This document shows, piece after piece, positions 36,216-48,756 of a stretch of DNA of 64,000 nt. The notes under the pieces are model-generated. The model had not been told where the DNA came from. It did no database searches and was given only the letters and a program-made list of their open reading frames with translations. The position numbers and the translations under genes are program-made. This DNA comes from Sphingomonas sp. (GTDB lineage Bacteria; Pseudomonadota; Alphaproteobacteria; Sphingomonadales; Sphingomonadaceae): assembly GCF_017744835.1 (NCBI RefSeq), contig NZ_JAGIAM010000004.1, positions 310,001 to 374,000 of the forward strand, read 5' to 3'. Each line of letters begins with the position of its first letter. The stretch's first letter is position 1.

Positions 36216-36806
36216 GTGTGCAATGACTATCGTCTCGAAGTGGACGTGGCATCGATCGCCGAGGACTTCGAGGACCTCAAGATCAAGATCAAGTTCACCG
36301 AGGGTATCCCGAACCTGCCCCCGCGCGCCGACATCAAGATCACAGATCCCGGCATCATCGTTCGGACATCAGCCGAGGGCAGAGCCTTTGGCGATCTCGT
36401 GCAACGGCGCTGGAGCTGGCCGGGCCCGAACGGCAAGCCGGTCTACAACTTCCGGTCCGAAAGTCGGGAGTTCACCAGCGGGCGCTGCCTGATCGTCGCG
36501 GACGGCTTCTACGAGTTCACGACCCCCGCGGGCCCACAGAAGAGGCGCAAGGACAAATGGCTCTTCACCAAGCGCGGTGAGCCGATATTCTGCATCGCCG
36601 GGATCTGGCGCCAGCATCCGCAAGTCGGCGAGGCATTCACGATGCTGACGCTGCCGCCCGGCCCCGACGTCGCGCCCTACCATGACCGCCAGATAGCGGT
36701 GCTCGATCGCAACCGATGGGCCGACTGGCTCGACCCCAATGTCCCTGCGAGAGAAGTGCTGCGCATGCTTCCGGAAGGCAGCCTGGCCGTCGAGCAGGTC
36801 GGATAG
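36216..36806 (+). CDS. SRAP protein, abasic-site DNA-protein crosslink sensor (YedK/HMCES family)
   Basis: 196 residues. The GTG at 36216 is supported by AAGGAGGGGG just upstream and by the need for cysteine at position 2: the protein begins M-CNDYR. The catalytic residues are all visible: Cys2, the asparagine and arginine in VYNFRSESREF, the glutamate in GFYEF and the histidine in PYHDRQIAVL. It covalently shields abasic sites in single-stranded DNA during replication. Such genes are common on mobile elements, where they may also protect entering single-stranded DNA. Confidence 0.92.
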   Translation: MCNDYRLEVDVASIAEDFEDLKIKIKFTEGIPNLPPRADIKITDPGIIVRTSAEGRAFGDLVQRRWSWPGPNGKPVYNFRSESREFTSGRCLIVADGFYEFTTPAGPQKRRKDKWLFTKRGEPIFCIAGIWRQHPQVGEAFTMLTLPPGPDVAPYHDRQIAVLDRNRWADWLDPNVPAREVLRMLPEGSLAVEQVG

Positions 36807-36871
36807 GCGCCGGGCGCAGCGCGATCTAGCCGCCGCCTCCGAGCAGAGCCGCGTGCGCCGCCCGCAGGATC
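36779..36871. repeat. Source copy of the repeat found at 11942
   Basis: The end of the SRAP gene and the end of the convergent small gene. A diverged partial copy occurs about 25 kb away at 11942-12030. Confidence 0.65.
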
Positions 36872-37047
36872 AGTTGCCGTTCGGAGTTCTCGTCGGGCAG
36901 TTCGCCCCAGGCAAAGGCGGACCGTGAGCCGCGAACATCCTGCCAGATGTGATCCGCGACGCGGAATAGCGCGTCGACTCTGGGCGGCCTCCCCTGCGCT
37001 ATGCAGTCGATCATCTCGGGTGCGATGGTTTCAGGCTGGCGGTTCAT
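36826..37047 (-). CDS. Small unrecognised protein
   Basis: 73 residues from the ATG at 37047 (MNRQPETIAPEMIDCIAQGR). No domain is recognised. It is convergent with the SRAP gene, and because the end of this gene is also preserved in the fragment at 11942, the SRAP-small gene pair seems to be an old, recurring arrangement. The conserved end (LRAAHAALLGG) supports it being a real protein. Confidence 0.6.
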   Translation of the reverse strand: MNRQPETIAPEMIDCIAQGRPPRVDALFRVADHIWQDVRGSRSAFAWGELPDENSERQLILRAAHAALLGGGG

Positions 37048-37227
37048 CGCTTGTGGGCCTCCCTCTCGCCCCAGAGCTAGGAAGCGTCGGCCGAAGGAAA
37101 AAGCCCCAAGATTCGGATGGGAGAAACCACCATACGGGTCATCATCGACGGTAGTTGTGCGTTTCCTCGCTGTGCCGCGGGGACTCCCTGAGATATCGCG
37201 TTCGCGATGCCCGCCTCGATCGTCAGC

Positions 37228-37731
37228 TTAGTCCTGCGATAAGACGAAATCGGCGCGGGCTGAAACGGTATCGCGCGGCAGGATTATGGGCCGATATCCG
37301 GCATTCAGATACGCCAGTCGGACGCGCTCGTAGTCACGCAAGGCCGTCTCGAGACTGTGCCGGCGATCGGCGTCATTCTCGTAGATTTCGGGCCAGGGCG
37401 GCGCGAGGAAGAGCCGATCGTAACGGTTCGCTTCAATGACGTCCGTCGGAGATTCGCCGCCACGCGCCGTGATGGCGACGGCGGCATCCACGATGCCCCG
37501 GTCAAAGAATGTGAGCCCTTGTGCCGCTCGATAGTCCGAAAGGGACATTGCGAGCGCACGTCTCCCGAATGCCATTGCGTCCACCCAGGGCAGGGCGCTT
37601 CCGTCGCCCGCCCGCTCCTCGGCAAGGATGCGCCGACCCGGTTCTTCGACTACCTTGTATCCGCGACGTGCGAGCTCGGCGAGAAGGGTCGATTTGCCTC
37701 CGCCTGAGCAACCCGAGATCATCACAAACAT
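37228..37731 (-). CDS. AAA-type ATPase/kinase (AAA_28)
   Basis: About 167 residues from the ATG at 37731, which has GGAGGG upstream. The start of the protein is the Walker A: MFVMISGCSGGGKSTLLAEL. VVEEPGRRILAEER and TFFDRGIVDA follow, matching AAA_28/NadR-like P-loop kinases that act on small molecules or nucleotides. The substrate is unknown. It lies between the small gene and dnaE2 on the same strand but with its own spacing, so cotranscription is uncertain. Confidence 0.8.
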   Translation of the reverse strand: MFVMISGCSGGGKSTLLAELARRGYKVVEEPGRRILAEERAGDGSALPWVDAMAFGRRALAMSLSDYRAAQGLTFFDRGIVDAAVAITARGGESPTDVIEANRYDRLFLAPPWPEIYENDADRRHSLETALRDYERVRLAYLNAGYRPIILPRDTVSARADFVLSQD

Positions 37732-37920
37732 GAGCCCTCCTGATACCCTGCAGGTCGCAGCGGCTATAGGATTGCCGCACGTTCGACACGTCCAATTACG
37801 CCTGACTTTGAGGGGTCCGTGCCGGCGGCATTGGCTCAGCACAGGTTGCCCTTCGGTCCGTCGCGACCATCATTCCACGACCCGGGCAATTGCCCGGAAG
37901 GGCGCACTGCGACGCGGTAC

Positions 37921-41213
<3,293 letters not shown>

Positions 41214-41214
<1 letters not shown>

Positions 41215-42758
41215 CACGCAAAGGCTCCGTGGATGAACCATTGCATCGGGCCCGTGGCGGCGCGTTCGCCATCGCCCAGGCGGAACAACCAGTAGCGGCC
41301 GCCCCCTTCCACCTCGACCTGGAAATAGTCGCGCACCGACCAGGGCTGGCGTGCCTCATGGCCGGCCTCACGCCACCACTCGCCGTGCAGCCGCTCCGGG
41401 CCATCGGCCTGGACGACGCGGTAGCGCTTGCGCTTCCAGACGAACATCGCCGGCGGATGGTCGGGAAGCATCGCCATGACCTGCACCGGCTGCGGCGGAT
41501 CGATCAGCCGGCCGGGGCGCGGCAGGTCATCGGCAAAGCGCCTTCCCGTCGCCACCCCCAGCGCCGGCAGCTGCGCCACCGAGCGCTCGGGCATGCCGCC
41601 TGCGCATGGCGCTGCGCGGTACAGTTTTCCCGATCCGAACCGGTTGGCGAGCGCATCGACAAGCGCCCCGAGGTCGGCCGAGCGCTTGCCGTCTTCGGCG
41701 AGGGCGCTCTGCGCGGGGCCAAGCGGTTCGGTCAGCGGCGCGACGAGCGTCATCGCCTCGATGCCGAGGCCGGGGTCGATCTGGCCGACCCTGGCGACGA
41801 GCAGCTTGGCCAGATGCGCGACATCGCGGCTCGGCGCCGCGGTGCCGATGCGAATAGCTTGCGAACAACCATCGACGCGGTGGAAATGAAGGTCGAGGCG
41901 GCGGGCGCCACGACCGAGGCGCACCAGCTGCCCCGCAAGGTCGCCGACGAGGTCTCCGATCACCTGCGCGAAGGCCTCGGCGGTCGCGATCGGCTCGAGC
42001 AGGCTGCGCCGGCAGCGCGGCACTTCCCTGGCGAAGATCGGCTCGATCGCCTCGGGCGCATAGCCCAGCGCCTGGTCGAGCCGCTGGTGAAGCGTGCGTC
42101 CGAAGCGCCGCGCGAGCGGGCCGCGCGGTGTCGCGATGAGCTGCTCGACCCGCTCGAACCCGAGCTTGCGCAAGCCCTCGACCACCGTGGCCTCGAGCCG
42201 CAGCGATGCGATCGGCAGCAGCGCTATTGCCTGACGCTGCGCGCCTGGCTCGATCGTGACCGGGCGACCCGCCGGTACGTAGCGCGCGACCGCGTGCGCG
42301 CAGCCCGGCGTATCGGCGACCGCGATCTGCACCGCATAGCCGGCGCGCGCGATCCGCCGGTGCAGGTCGCGCAGCAGCGCACGCTCGCTCCCGAACAGCG
42401 GCGCGCATCCGGTGATGTCGATCCAAACGCCATCAGGCGGATCCGGCGCCACGAACGGCGAATAGCGGCCGCACCACAGCGCCAGCCGCCTCAGCGCCGC
42501 GAGATCGCTTGTCGGATCCGCGTCCTCGGCCACGAGTTCGGGCACGAGGCTGCGCGCCTTCGTGAGCGTCATGCCCGGATGGACGCCGAGGCTCCGCGCG
42601 CCCGCGTCCGCGGCGGCCACGACCTTGCGGCCATGGTCGGGGAGCACGGTGGCGAGCGGCCGGTTCGGAGCGAGCCCCTCAGCTCGCGAGGCGCCGCTCT
42701 TCCGCCGCAGCCGGTCGGTCGACCAGCCTGGCAGGTAGAGCGAGACGACCCTGCGCAT
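41214..42758 (-). CDS. imuB: ImuB, Y-family polymerase-like mutagenesis protein
   Basis: 514 residues from the ATG at 42758 ([19 protein letters not shown]). It has the Y-family fold ([55 protein letters not shown]) but lacks the usual catalytic carboxylates, as ImuB proteins do, and ends in a beta-clamp-binding and DnaE2-interacting region. It recruits DnaE2 to damaged DNA. Its gene overlaps imuA by 80 bases and dnaE2 by 3. Confidence 0.93.
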
Positions 42759-43410
42759 CGCAGGCCTCCACGATCCAGGATTTGGGTTCCCCTCCACGCA
42801 CGCGTTCGAGCCGCACCTCCCAGCGCGGCCTGGCGAGGCTGGGGATGCTCAAGGGTTCACTCGGAGCAGCGAGCACCCGCCAGCGCGTCACGGCAGCAGT
42901 ACCCTCGGCAATGGCGTCGACCCGCGACGCGCGCCGGAACACGAAGGCCGTCACGCCCGAGGCTTCGGCGGCGAGCTGGAGCCGTTTCGATGCGGTGGTC
43001 GAGAGCTTGGCGACCTCCCCCACCACGCCGCCGAGCCCGGGATGGCGCAGGCACTCCTCCATCGCGAGCAGCACATTGGTGTCGCTGCCAGCCTCGACAT
43101 GGACCACCCGGTCCGGGTGCAGGCCGGCTAGATCGAGCGATGGCGCGAACAGGTCGCGCCACCTGAGGCACCAGAAGACTGGTCCCGCGGTCCGCGCGAG
43201 GATGCCGGCAAGGAAAACCGTCGCTGCGGCCTCGTCGCAGAGCTCCGCGCTGCCGGCGATTTCGTGAAGTGCGCCGCTGGCCAGGCCGCCGCCGGGCAGA
43301 TGGCCGTCGATCGCACCGACACCGAACGGCGTCGCCTCGCGCGCGGGACCATTCGTCTCGATGGCGGCGATACGGCGGCGCAGATCGGCAATGACAGCAG
43401 GCTGCCTCAT
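42679..43410 (-). CDS. imuA: ImuA, RecA-like SOS mutagenesis protein
   Basis: 243 residues, first gene of the imuA-imuB-dnaE2 operon. It resembles RecA/SulA-like ATPase domains (TPFGVGAIDGHLPGGGLASG near residue 28, LALVEAGS-like strands such as VVHVEAGSDTNVLLAMEE) without strong Walker residues. ImuA supports translesion synthesis by ImuB and DnaE2. A LexA box starts 31 bases upstream of the ATG at 43410. Confidence 0.92.
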   Translation of the reverse strand: MRQPAVIADLRRRIAAIETNGPAREATPFGVGAIDGHLPGGGLASGALHEIAGSAELCDEAAATVFLAGILARTAGPVFWCLRWRDLFAPSLDLAGLHPDRVVHVEAGSDTNVLLAMEECLRHPGLGGVVGEVAKLSTTASKRLQLAAEASGVTAFVFRRASRVDAIAEGTAAVTRWRVLAAPSEPLSIPSLARPRWEVRLERVRGGEPKSWIVEACDAQGRLALPARLVDRPAAAEERRLAS

Positions 43411-43440
43411 GGAAGGTTACGACTCGGGAGCGGTTGATTC

Positions 43441-43455
43441 GTTCCTAATTTGTTC
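43441..43455. promoter_or_regulatory. LexA (SOS) box upstream of imuA
   Basis: GTTCctaatttGTTC is an exact alphaproteobacterial LexA operator, ending 31-45 bases upstream of the imuA start on the minus strand. It predicts DNA-damage induction of imuA-imuB-dnaE2. Confidence 0.85.
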
Positions 43456-43500
43456 TAACAAGGCCGTAGCGGTCAAGCGCGGCCGACATCGATGGTCACG

Positions 43501-45480
43501 TCACGTAACCGAAGGGCCTGATCGCTCCCGCCCGATCGACCAGCTGATGCCGTCGCTGCGGACAATGCCCGAGACCTTCTTGCCGACGTGCCGGTCGAGC
43601 ACCGGGCGCCAGGGCACGAGCGTGAACTCGTGGCTTCGCTCGAGGAGCGCATGGCGCCCGCTGAGCAAGTCGACCGGGCGGCGGTAGATGCCCTCGACAG
43701 GCATGCCGGACGGCGCCTCCCGGAACGTCAGACCAAGCTCCTCCGAAAGTGCGTTCGCGACGCGCAGCAGCTCACGCCGCCGGAGCGCTGCGAGCATGTC
43801 CTTGCGGTAGACGACGCCGCCTTCGGCCTCCTCGGCGAAACCCTGCGCGACCAGCCATTGCTGGCGGCGCTGCCGCGCATCGCGAACCGCGGCCCCGAAG
43901 CCGGCGTCGCGCAGCGGTCTGGGCGCGGGCGCGACGAGCTCGCGATCGAGCCAGGTCGCCGCGTCCGCATCGACCAGGCGCTCGAGCGGCTGGGCCGAAA
44001 GGATCTCGACCTTGACCGGCGCCTGGCGAGCGCGGTCCGCCTCATAGGACACAACCCGATCCAGATGGTCGGGAGCGACGACCCAGCTTCCGTCCGCCGC
44101 GCGCTCGACCGCGCCGGCGCGCCGCATCGCTTCGAGCCGGCGCACATGGGTCGCTGCGAACGCCTCGCTCGCGCCGGAATCGAAGCGCAAATGCGAATCG
44201 ATATCGTAGTGGCCACCATTGGCCGCCGCGACCGCGACGATGGTGCGATCGACCTCGCGGACCCCTGCCTCGACCGGCGTGATCCTGACGATCGCGCCCG
44301 CTGGCAGAACCGCCGTCGCATCGCCCCGGCCGATGTCGACATAATGCGCACGTCCATCGACGCCCTCGACCAGCACATAGTGGCGATCGCGATGCTCGTC
44401 CGCGAGCCCGCGCTCGAGGAGCCGGCCAGTGATCGGACCCAAGGGCCGGGCACCCGGTGCATGGATGGCGAAATCCGCCGCCGTCGGCGTCAGAGCACGG
44501 CCGGCGAAAGCGCGCTGCATGGTGCGGATGATGTCGCCGCGCTCGCCCATGCGAACGAGCGTCTCCTCGACCCCGTCCGCGAGACGCCAGTGCCCCGCTG
44601 CCGTCCGCTCGGCGAGGCCCAGGCGCGCCAACGTGGCAAGCCGGCCTGCGCGCAGGCTCTGCTGGAAGGGATCGTGCGACGACGACGAGACCGTGCGCGC
44701 CGCGTCCATCTCGCGGATCAACCGCCGATCGATGCCGGTCAACCGCTCCTGGTCGATCTCGGCGCGCAGCCGCGCCTGGATGTCGCGGTCGCTTCGCGGT
44801 CCGAGGTCGAGGTCGACGAGCTCGGACGCACGTTCGCGGATTCCGCGAGTCAGATAGGCGGGCGCGATGACCAGATCGCGCCCGCGATCGTCCTTTCCCC
44901 GCACGACGATGTGCGTATGCGGATGCCCTGTATTGAAATGATCGACCGCGACCCAGTCGAGCCGGGTCCCGAGATCCTCTTCGAGGCGGGCCATCAGCCG
45001 GCGCGTGAAGTCTTTCAGGTCGGGATATTGATCGCCATCCTCGGGCGAGACGATGAGGCGGAACTGGTGGCGATCGCCGGCATGGGGATCGAGCCAGCGC
45101 CGACCGTCGACGTCGTCCGACGCGGGGCCGTACAGCCGGCCGGGCTCGCCCGCGCGCGTGACGCCGTCGCGCTGGAGGTAGCGCAGGTGCGCGCGCGCGC
45201 CGTCGATGCCCTTGCCGGCGAGGCGGACGACGCGCGCCTTGACGATCACCCGGCGCTGACGCCAGGCGGCGAAACGGTCGCGGCTGGCGAGGACCAGGCC
45301 GACGCCCGCGCCGCGGCCGATCCGGCTGCCGGTGAGGCCACGCCGGACGCCGGTTCGCGTCGCGCCGCCGCGGGCGAGATTGGCGGCGGCGAGCACGCGC
45401 GAGAGATAGGTGCGCGTGGCTGGGCCCCGCGGGCTGCGAAGGCGGCCGAGCCGTGGCTCGAAATCGTCGTCGGTGGCCAT
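43501..45480 (-). CDS. Relaxase of the DUF3363 type (VirD2-like)
   Basis: 659 residues from the ATG at 45480. The N-terminal half is the relaxase: the likely nicking tyrosine lies in ARAHLRYLQRDGVTR, and the metal-binding histidines in AVDHFNTGHPHTHIVVRGKD. The C-terminal half (from about residue 290, AARTVSSSSHDPFQQSLR) is DUF3363. Relaxases nick oriT and are transferred covalently bound to the strand. The gene reads away from the candidate oriT at 45655-45685. It stands upstream of the SOS operon, with about 91 bases between it and imuA. Confidence 0.92.
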   Translation of the reverse strand: MATDDDFEPRLGRLRSPRGPATRTYLSRVLAAANLARGGATRTGVRRGLTGSRIGRGAGVGLVLASRDRFAAWRQRRVIVKARVVRLAGKGIDGARAHLRYLQRDGVTRAGEPGRLYGPASDDVDGRRWLDPHAGDRHQFRLIVSPEDGDQYPDLKDFTRRLMARLEEDLGTRLDWVAVDHFNTGHPHTHIVVRGKDDRGRDLVIAPAYLTRGIRERASELVDLDLGPRSDRDIQARLRAEIDQERLTGIDRRLIREMDAARTVSSSSHDPFQQSLRAGRLATLARLGLAERTAAGHWRLADGVEETLVRMGERGDIIRTMQRAFAGRALTPTAADFAIHAPGARPLGPITGRLLERGLADEHRDRHYVLVEGVDGRAHYVDIGRGDATAVLPAGAIVRITPVEAGVREVDRTIVAVAAANGGHYDIDSHLRFDSGASEAFAATHVRRLEAMRRAGAVERAADGSWVVAPDHLDRVVSYEADRARQAPVKVEILSAQPLERLVDADAATWLDRELVAPAPRPLRDAGFGAAVRDARQRRQQWLVAQGFAEEAEGGVVYRKDMLAALRRRELLRVANALSEELGLTFREAPSGMPVEGIYRRPVDLLSGRHALLERSHEFTLVPWRPVLDRHVGKKVSGIVRSDGISWSIGRERSGPSVT

Positions 45481-45804
45481 GGACAAGCGTTCCCAAGCCG
45501 CTCCCCAAGGCCATGATGGCGCGCGGAGCGCGCGCTGAAAACCGGTGCCGCCCAGAAGCGCGGATTTCCGCCCTTCCTTCGGAAAAACAGCACCGCCGGC
45601 GGAGGGGCAGTGCCGTCCGGCGGCCCCAAAAAAGATGTGCAGGCAAAGGGTTGTGCGCCGGGGGGTGCCGGCGCTTTATCTTGCCTTACGCGCCTCCCTG
45701 CTCGCTGCCCTCATGGCTCCCCTGCAACGCCCCGCCGCCGAGGCAAAAAAGAGAGCGGAAGCGACGCCGCCTGGCCGCCGCCTCCGCGAGAAAATGTCCG
45801 CGCC
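45481..45804. other. Non-coding region with candidate oriT
   Basis: A 324-base stretch between the relaxase gene start and the next gene. It is rich in inverted repeats and contains the candidate oriT listed at 45655. The rest has runs of GC-rich repeats (GGCGGAGG, CCGGCGG) and no coding character. Confidence 0.5.
45655..45685 (+). other. Candidate origin of transfer (oriT) with nic site
   Basis: GCGCCGG and CCGGCGC form a 7-base stem with a 6-base loop (45655-45674), followed at once by TTTATCTTGCC. The RP4/Ti nic site is YATCCTG followed by a pyrimidine; here TATCTTG-C differs at one base. An inverted repeat directly upstream of the nick is the usual IncP-type layout. A cut would be expected between 45683 and 45684 on the plus strand. 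The relaxase gene starts about 180 bases away, reading away from this site. Confidence 0.5.
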
Positions 45805-46176
45805 TCAGATCATGGTCCGGAGCGCCTCCTGCGCTTGGCTTTCACCGTTCACGAGCCTGAGCCCGACCATGTCGTGCACCGCGCCGTCGCCATCGACGAT
45901 GCACGTGGCGACGAACCAGGCGCCCTTGAGCACCCCCAGGATCGCGACCCTTTCAAGTTCGAAGTCCCCTTCTTCCACGTCGTCGAACGCGCCCTCGTAG
46001 CGTCCGAGACGGCGCTCCATCATGCGGCTCTGCCAGTGGAAATCGGCGCACTCCGCATCGAGGAACTGGCAGGCGATCTCGACGCTGCCCTCGCGTCCAT
46101 ATTGCGCTTCGAGCCCGGCCATGAGCGCCGGATAGGCGTCGCGCGATTGCGTCTGCAGGATGGCGATCGTGGTCAT
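45805..46176 (-). CDS. Conserved element protein of unknown function
   Basis: 123 residues from the ATG at 46176 (MTTIAILQTQSRDAYPALMA). It is acidic and without membrane segments. I do not recognise a domain. It lies just upstream of the relaxase in transcription order, the place where ICEs carry small accessory or regulatory proteins. Confidence 0.65.
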   Translation of the reverse strand: MTTIAILQTQSRDAYPALMAGLEAQYGREGSVEIACQFLDAECADFHWQSRMMERRLGRYEGAFDDVEEGDFELERVAILGVLKGAWFVATCIVDGDGAVHDMVGLRLVNGESQAQEALRTMI

Positions 46177-46459
46177 GATTGTCTCCGTCGCTTCGCGTCC
46201 CCGGGATTGAGGACAGGGCTTGAAGGACGGGCGGCGGAGCGGCTGTCAGGGCCGCTGGAGGCGAAGCCGAAAGCGCCGCGAAGCGGCGGCGGAGGAACCG
46301 ATTTTGTCGCGCAGGAACCAACAAAGGCGCGCGCGCAGCGCGCTCATCATGCGCGGCAAAATTGGAGGGGCCGCTGGCCTTGCACAGCCGCTCCGGCGTC
46401 CGTCAGGCTGGGTCTTGCCGAGACGAGCCCCTCCCCCGCCTGGATGGACCGTCGTGCCT

Positions 46460-47149
46460 TCAGTCCCGTGCCGCGCTGGCCGCGAGCGGGGTCGAAAGCA
46501 CGACGAACAGCGAAGACCCGGGCGCGCCGTCGGCGATCATGGCGTGCGGGGAATCGCGGCGGATGGCGAACAGCCGCGGCGGCTCCAATGGCGCCGCCGG
46601 CGCCCGTGCCGGGCCCGTCCGGTCATCGGCAGCGCCAACGGCCGCGATATAGGCGAGCGTCTCGTCTGGCAGCGCGCGCCGGCCCGCCAGCCATTCGGCA
46701 TAGCGCGCGGGACCGGCATTGTAGGCGCCGAACAGGCCGGGATAGCCAAAGCGGTCGTACATGAGCCGCAGGTAGAAGGTGCCCGCGAGGATGTTGTCGC
46801 GCGGGTCGTGCGGATCGTTGCCGAGGCCAAGTCGCGGTCGCAGTTCGGCCCACGTGGACGGCATGACCTGCATCAGTCCCATGGCGCCGGCGCGGCTGGT
46901 GACCGGGCGCCCGCCGAGGTGGGTTCGGCCGCCGCTTTCGGCGCGCATCACGCGCTCGATCCACGCGAGCGGCACCCCGAACCGCCGCGAGGCCTCGAGC
47001 GTGTACGGGCGCCAGCGCGTGACCGCATCCAGCTCCTCCGGCGCGGCCTGAGGGCTTGCCTGCACGGCCGTCACGGCCGCGGTGGCGGGCGCGATCGCGG
47101 GCTTCCCGGTGGCCTCAGCGACCAGCAGCAGGAGGCTCAGCGCGCCCAA
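46460..47149 (-). CDS. Lytic transglycosylase, VirB1-like
   Basis: About 229 residues if the TTG at 47149 is used; the start overlaps the traF stop by 13 bases and begins a signal-like sequence (GALSLLLLVAEATGKPAIA). No ATG is available in frame, so the start is uncertain. SLT motifs: the catalytic glutamate in VMRAESGGRTHLGG, GAMGLMQVMPSTWAELRPRL, and AYNAGPARYAEWLAGR. It opens the peptidoglycan for the mating channel. It overlaps traF on the minus strand, so it is coupled to it. Confidence 0.85.
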   Translation of the reverse strand: MGALSLLLLVAEATGKPAIAPATAAVTAVQASPQAAPEELDAVTRWRPYTLEASRRFGVPLAWIERVMRAESGGRTHLGGRPVTSRAGAMGLMQVMPSTWAELRPRLGLGNDPHDPRDNILAGTFYLRLMYDRFGYPGLFGAYNAGPARYAEWLAGRRALPDETLAYIAAVGAADDRTGPARAPAAPLEPPRLFAIRRDSPHAMIADGAPGSSLFVVLSTPLAASAARD

Positions 47150-47709
47150 AGGAGCTCGGCCTTGCCAAGGATGTCGCGGTCCCGACTCGTGCCGAAATAG
47201 CGGCCGTCGAACGAGCTTGCGCTCGCTGGGTTGAGTAGTAGCAGCTCGCCTGCGTGGAGGGTGCGGCAGCCGTGCCACCACGGCAGCGTCCGGCCGAGCC
47301 GGTCTGCCTTCAGGCGGGTTGCGACCACCTCGCCGTTGATGCGGATCGTCGCGCCGATGGCGCAGACGCGCGCGCCGACGATGGCCGCGATGCGCTTCAC
47401 GGCGGGCACGTTGGCGGGGAGATAGCGCCGCCGTGCAGCGAGCGCGCGCGCCGGGGCGGGCAGCCAGGCGACGACCATGTCGCCGCTGGCGAGCCTCGCC
47501 GGCGGCGTCACCCGGTAGAGGCCGAGCGGCGCGCTCGGGCTGGCGTTCCAAACCAGCCGCGGCGCGGGCGGAAGCGCGATGGTGGCGCCGAGCGCGCCGA
47601 TCCCGAGCGCGACCAGGGCGGCACGGGCGCCGAGCCGGCGGCGGCGCGCGCGGTCGATGCGGAACGCCTCCGCCCAGGCGAACAGCGGCAGGTCGCGTAC
47701 CTCAGCCAT
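47137..47709 (-). CDS. traF: TraF, conjugative S26-type peptidase
   Basis: 190 residues. A membrane helix (AALVALGIGALGATIAL) is followed by the S26 catalytic serine in WNASPSAPLGLYRV, the lysine in VKRIAAIVGARVC, and the ERGKRYFGTS-like C-terminal strand (DGRYFGTSRDRDILGKA). In RP4 this peptidase matures and circularises the TrbC pilin; the pilin gene is at 23140. It overlaps the helix-turn-helix gene by 8 bases. Confidence 0.9.
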   Translation of the reverse strand: MAEVRDLPLFAWAEAFRIDRARRRRLGARAALVALGIGALGATIALPPAPRLVWNASPSAPLGLYRVTPPARLASGDMVVAWLPAPARALAARRRYLPANVPAVKRIAAIVGARVCAIGATIRINGEVVATRLKADRLGRTLPWWHGCRTLHAGELLLLNPASASSFDGRYFGTSRDRDILGKAELLWAR

Positions 47710-47929
47710 GGCCGCCTCCGCGCGCGCTTGCGGCCGACCAGGCCTCGATATCGTGGATATGGTAGCGCCAGGTCCGGCCGTGGCGGCGGCAGCGGGGGCC
47801 TTTTCCGGCGAGCCGCATCGCCTTCAGCGTCGAACGGGCGATTCCAAGGTGGAAGGCGGTCTGCTTGGCGGTGAGGAAGGGGCAGCATTCGCGCGCGGCC
47901 TTGGCGCGCGCGGCGGCATCGTCGTGCAT
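47702..47929 (-). CDS. Small helix-turn-helix protein
   Basis: 75 residues from the ATG at 47929. FLTAKQTAFHLGIARSTLKAMR is a MerR-type helix-turn-helix, followed by GPRCRRHGRTWRYHIHDIEAW as in excisionase-like proteins. It is the first gene of the traF-transglycosylase unit and overlaps traF by 8 bases. It may control that operon. Confidence 0.75.
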   Translation of the reverse strand: MHDDAAARAKAARECCPFLTAKQTAFHLGIARSTLKAMRLAGKGPRCRRHGRTWRYHIHDIEAWSAASARGGGHG

Positions 47930-48161
47930 CGATCGGGTCCGTACCTGGGGTCCATGCGGCCTTGCCGCGACGGGCCCAAGCTGGCCCGAGCGCGCCGGGC
48001 CCGGCAGGGTCGCAATCGCGTACCTGCAAATTCGCCCCCCATTTCTAGGGACTAGGTCGCGAGCCCATAAAGGACCGCTTTCGGCGCAAGGCTGAACGTC
48101 CGAGATCGGGTGGTTAGGCGACCTCCGCTTTATGCGGCGGCTCACCAGGAGCAGGCGCGAC

Positions 48162-48401
48162 TTAAAACGTGCCCGGCTCTCTCGCTGGTCGCGAGCGTCG
48201 GAGCAAACCGACGAAGTAGATGATGAAGTATGCGACCGTTGGAAGCGACATAGCCATTTGCAGAACGTCGGATGCCCGCGGCGCGAGCCACCAACTCAGG
48301 ATCCAGGCGATACCGAGCGACATCACGGCCCAGAAAATGCCGCCGTAAATACGAGCGTTCACGATCAGCCGGTAATCAGCCTTACTCAACTGAATGCTCA
48401 T
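48162..48401 (-). CDS. Small membrane protein, unknown
   Basis: 79 residues from the ATG at 48401 with two membrane helices (GIFWAVMSLGIAWILSWWL and VAYFIIYFVGLL) and a basic tail. No family recognised. It is one of four small membrane or secreted proteins clustered at 48.1-49.7 kb. Confidence 0.55.
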   Translation of the reverse strand: MSIQLSKADYRLIVNARIYGGIFWAVMSLGIAWILSWWLAPRASDVLQMAMSLPTVAYFIIYFVGLLRRSRPAREPGTF

Positions 48402-48510
48402 CCGTCTGCCCCCGGGTTACGTCCGCTTCGACGATTGATGGCCGGGCTACTGAGCGGCCGCAAGTGGGGCGATAGTTGCCTCAGCAACACCTGCTTGTAT
48501 TCGCGATCGC

Positions 48511-48756
48511 CTATCGATTGGCCGCCGAACCTACCGCACCCCATAGACAGAGGCGAACGAGCAGGACGTTCCAAATCGCGGCCGTCCAAAACCACACCGG
48601 TTGAGCCTTGCGCTCAGCCGAGAGGTTGAGCCCCTTGGTAATCGGCTCCATGGCGCCGCTGCGGAACCCGTTGATCGTGACCCAGGCCACGTAGGCTGCC
48701 ATAGCTGTGAAGAGCACTGGGAGCATCATGCTCGGAACATGCCATCGCTTACCCAT
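48511..48756 (-). CDS. Small membrane protein, unknown
   Basis: 81 residues from the ATG at 48756 (MGKRWHVPSMMLPVLFTAMA). Two hydrophobic segments (MMLPVLFTAMAAYVAWV and AAIWNVLLVRLCLWGAV). A longer frame begins at 48849 but its extension is low quality. Unknown role. Confidence 0.5.
   Translation of the reverse strand: MGKRWHVPSMMLPVLFTAMAAYVAWVTINGFRSGAMEPITKGLNLSAERKAQPVWFWTAAIWNVLLVRLCLWGAVGSAANR

Noticed and set aside
43588..45516. Long plus-strand frame opposite the relaxase
   Set aside because: It is the GC-rich shadow of the relaxase gene and has no protein-like pattern. The same applies to long plus-strand frames opposite dnaE2, trbE and parB.
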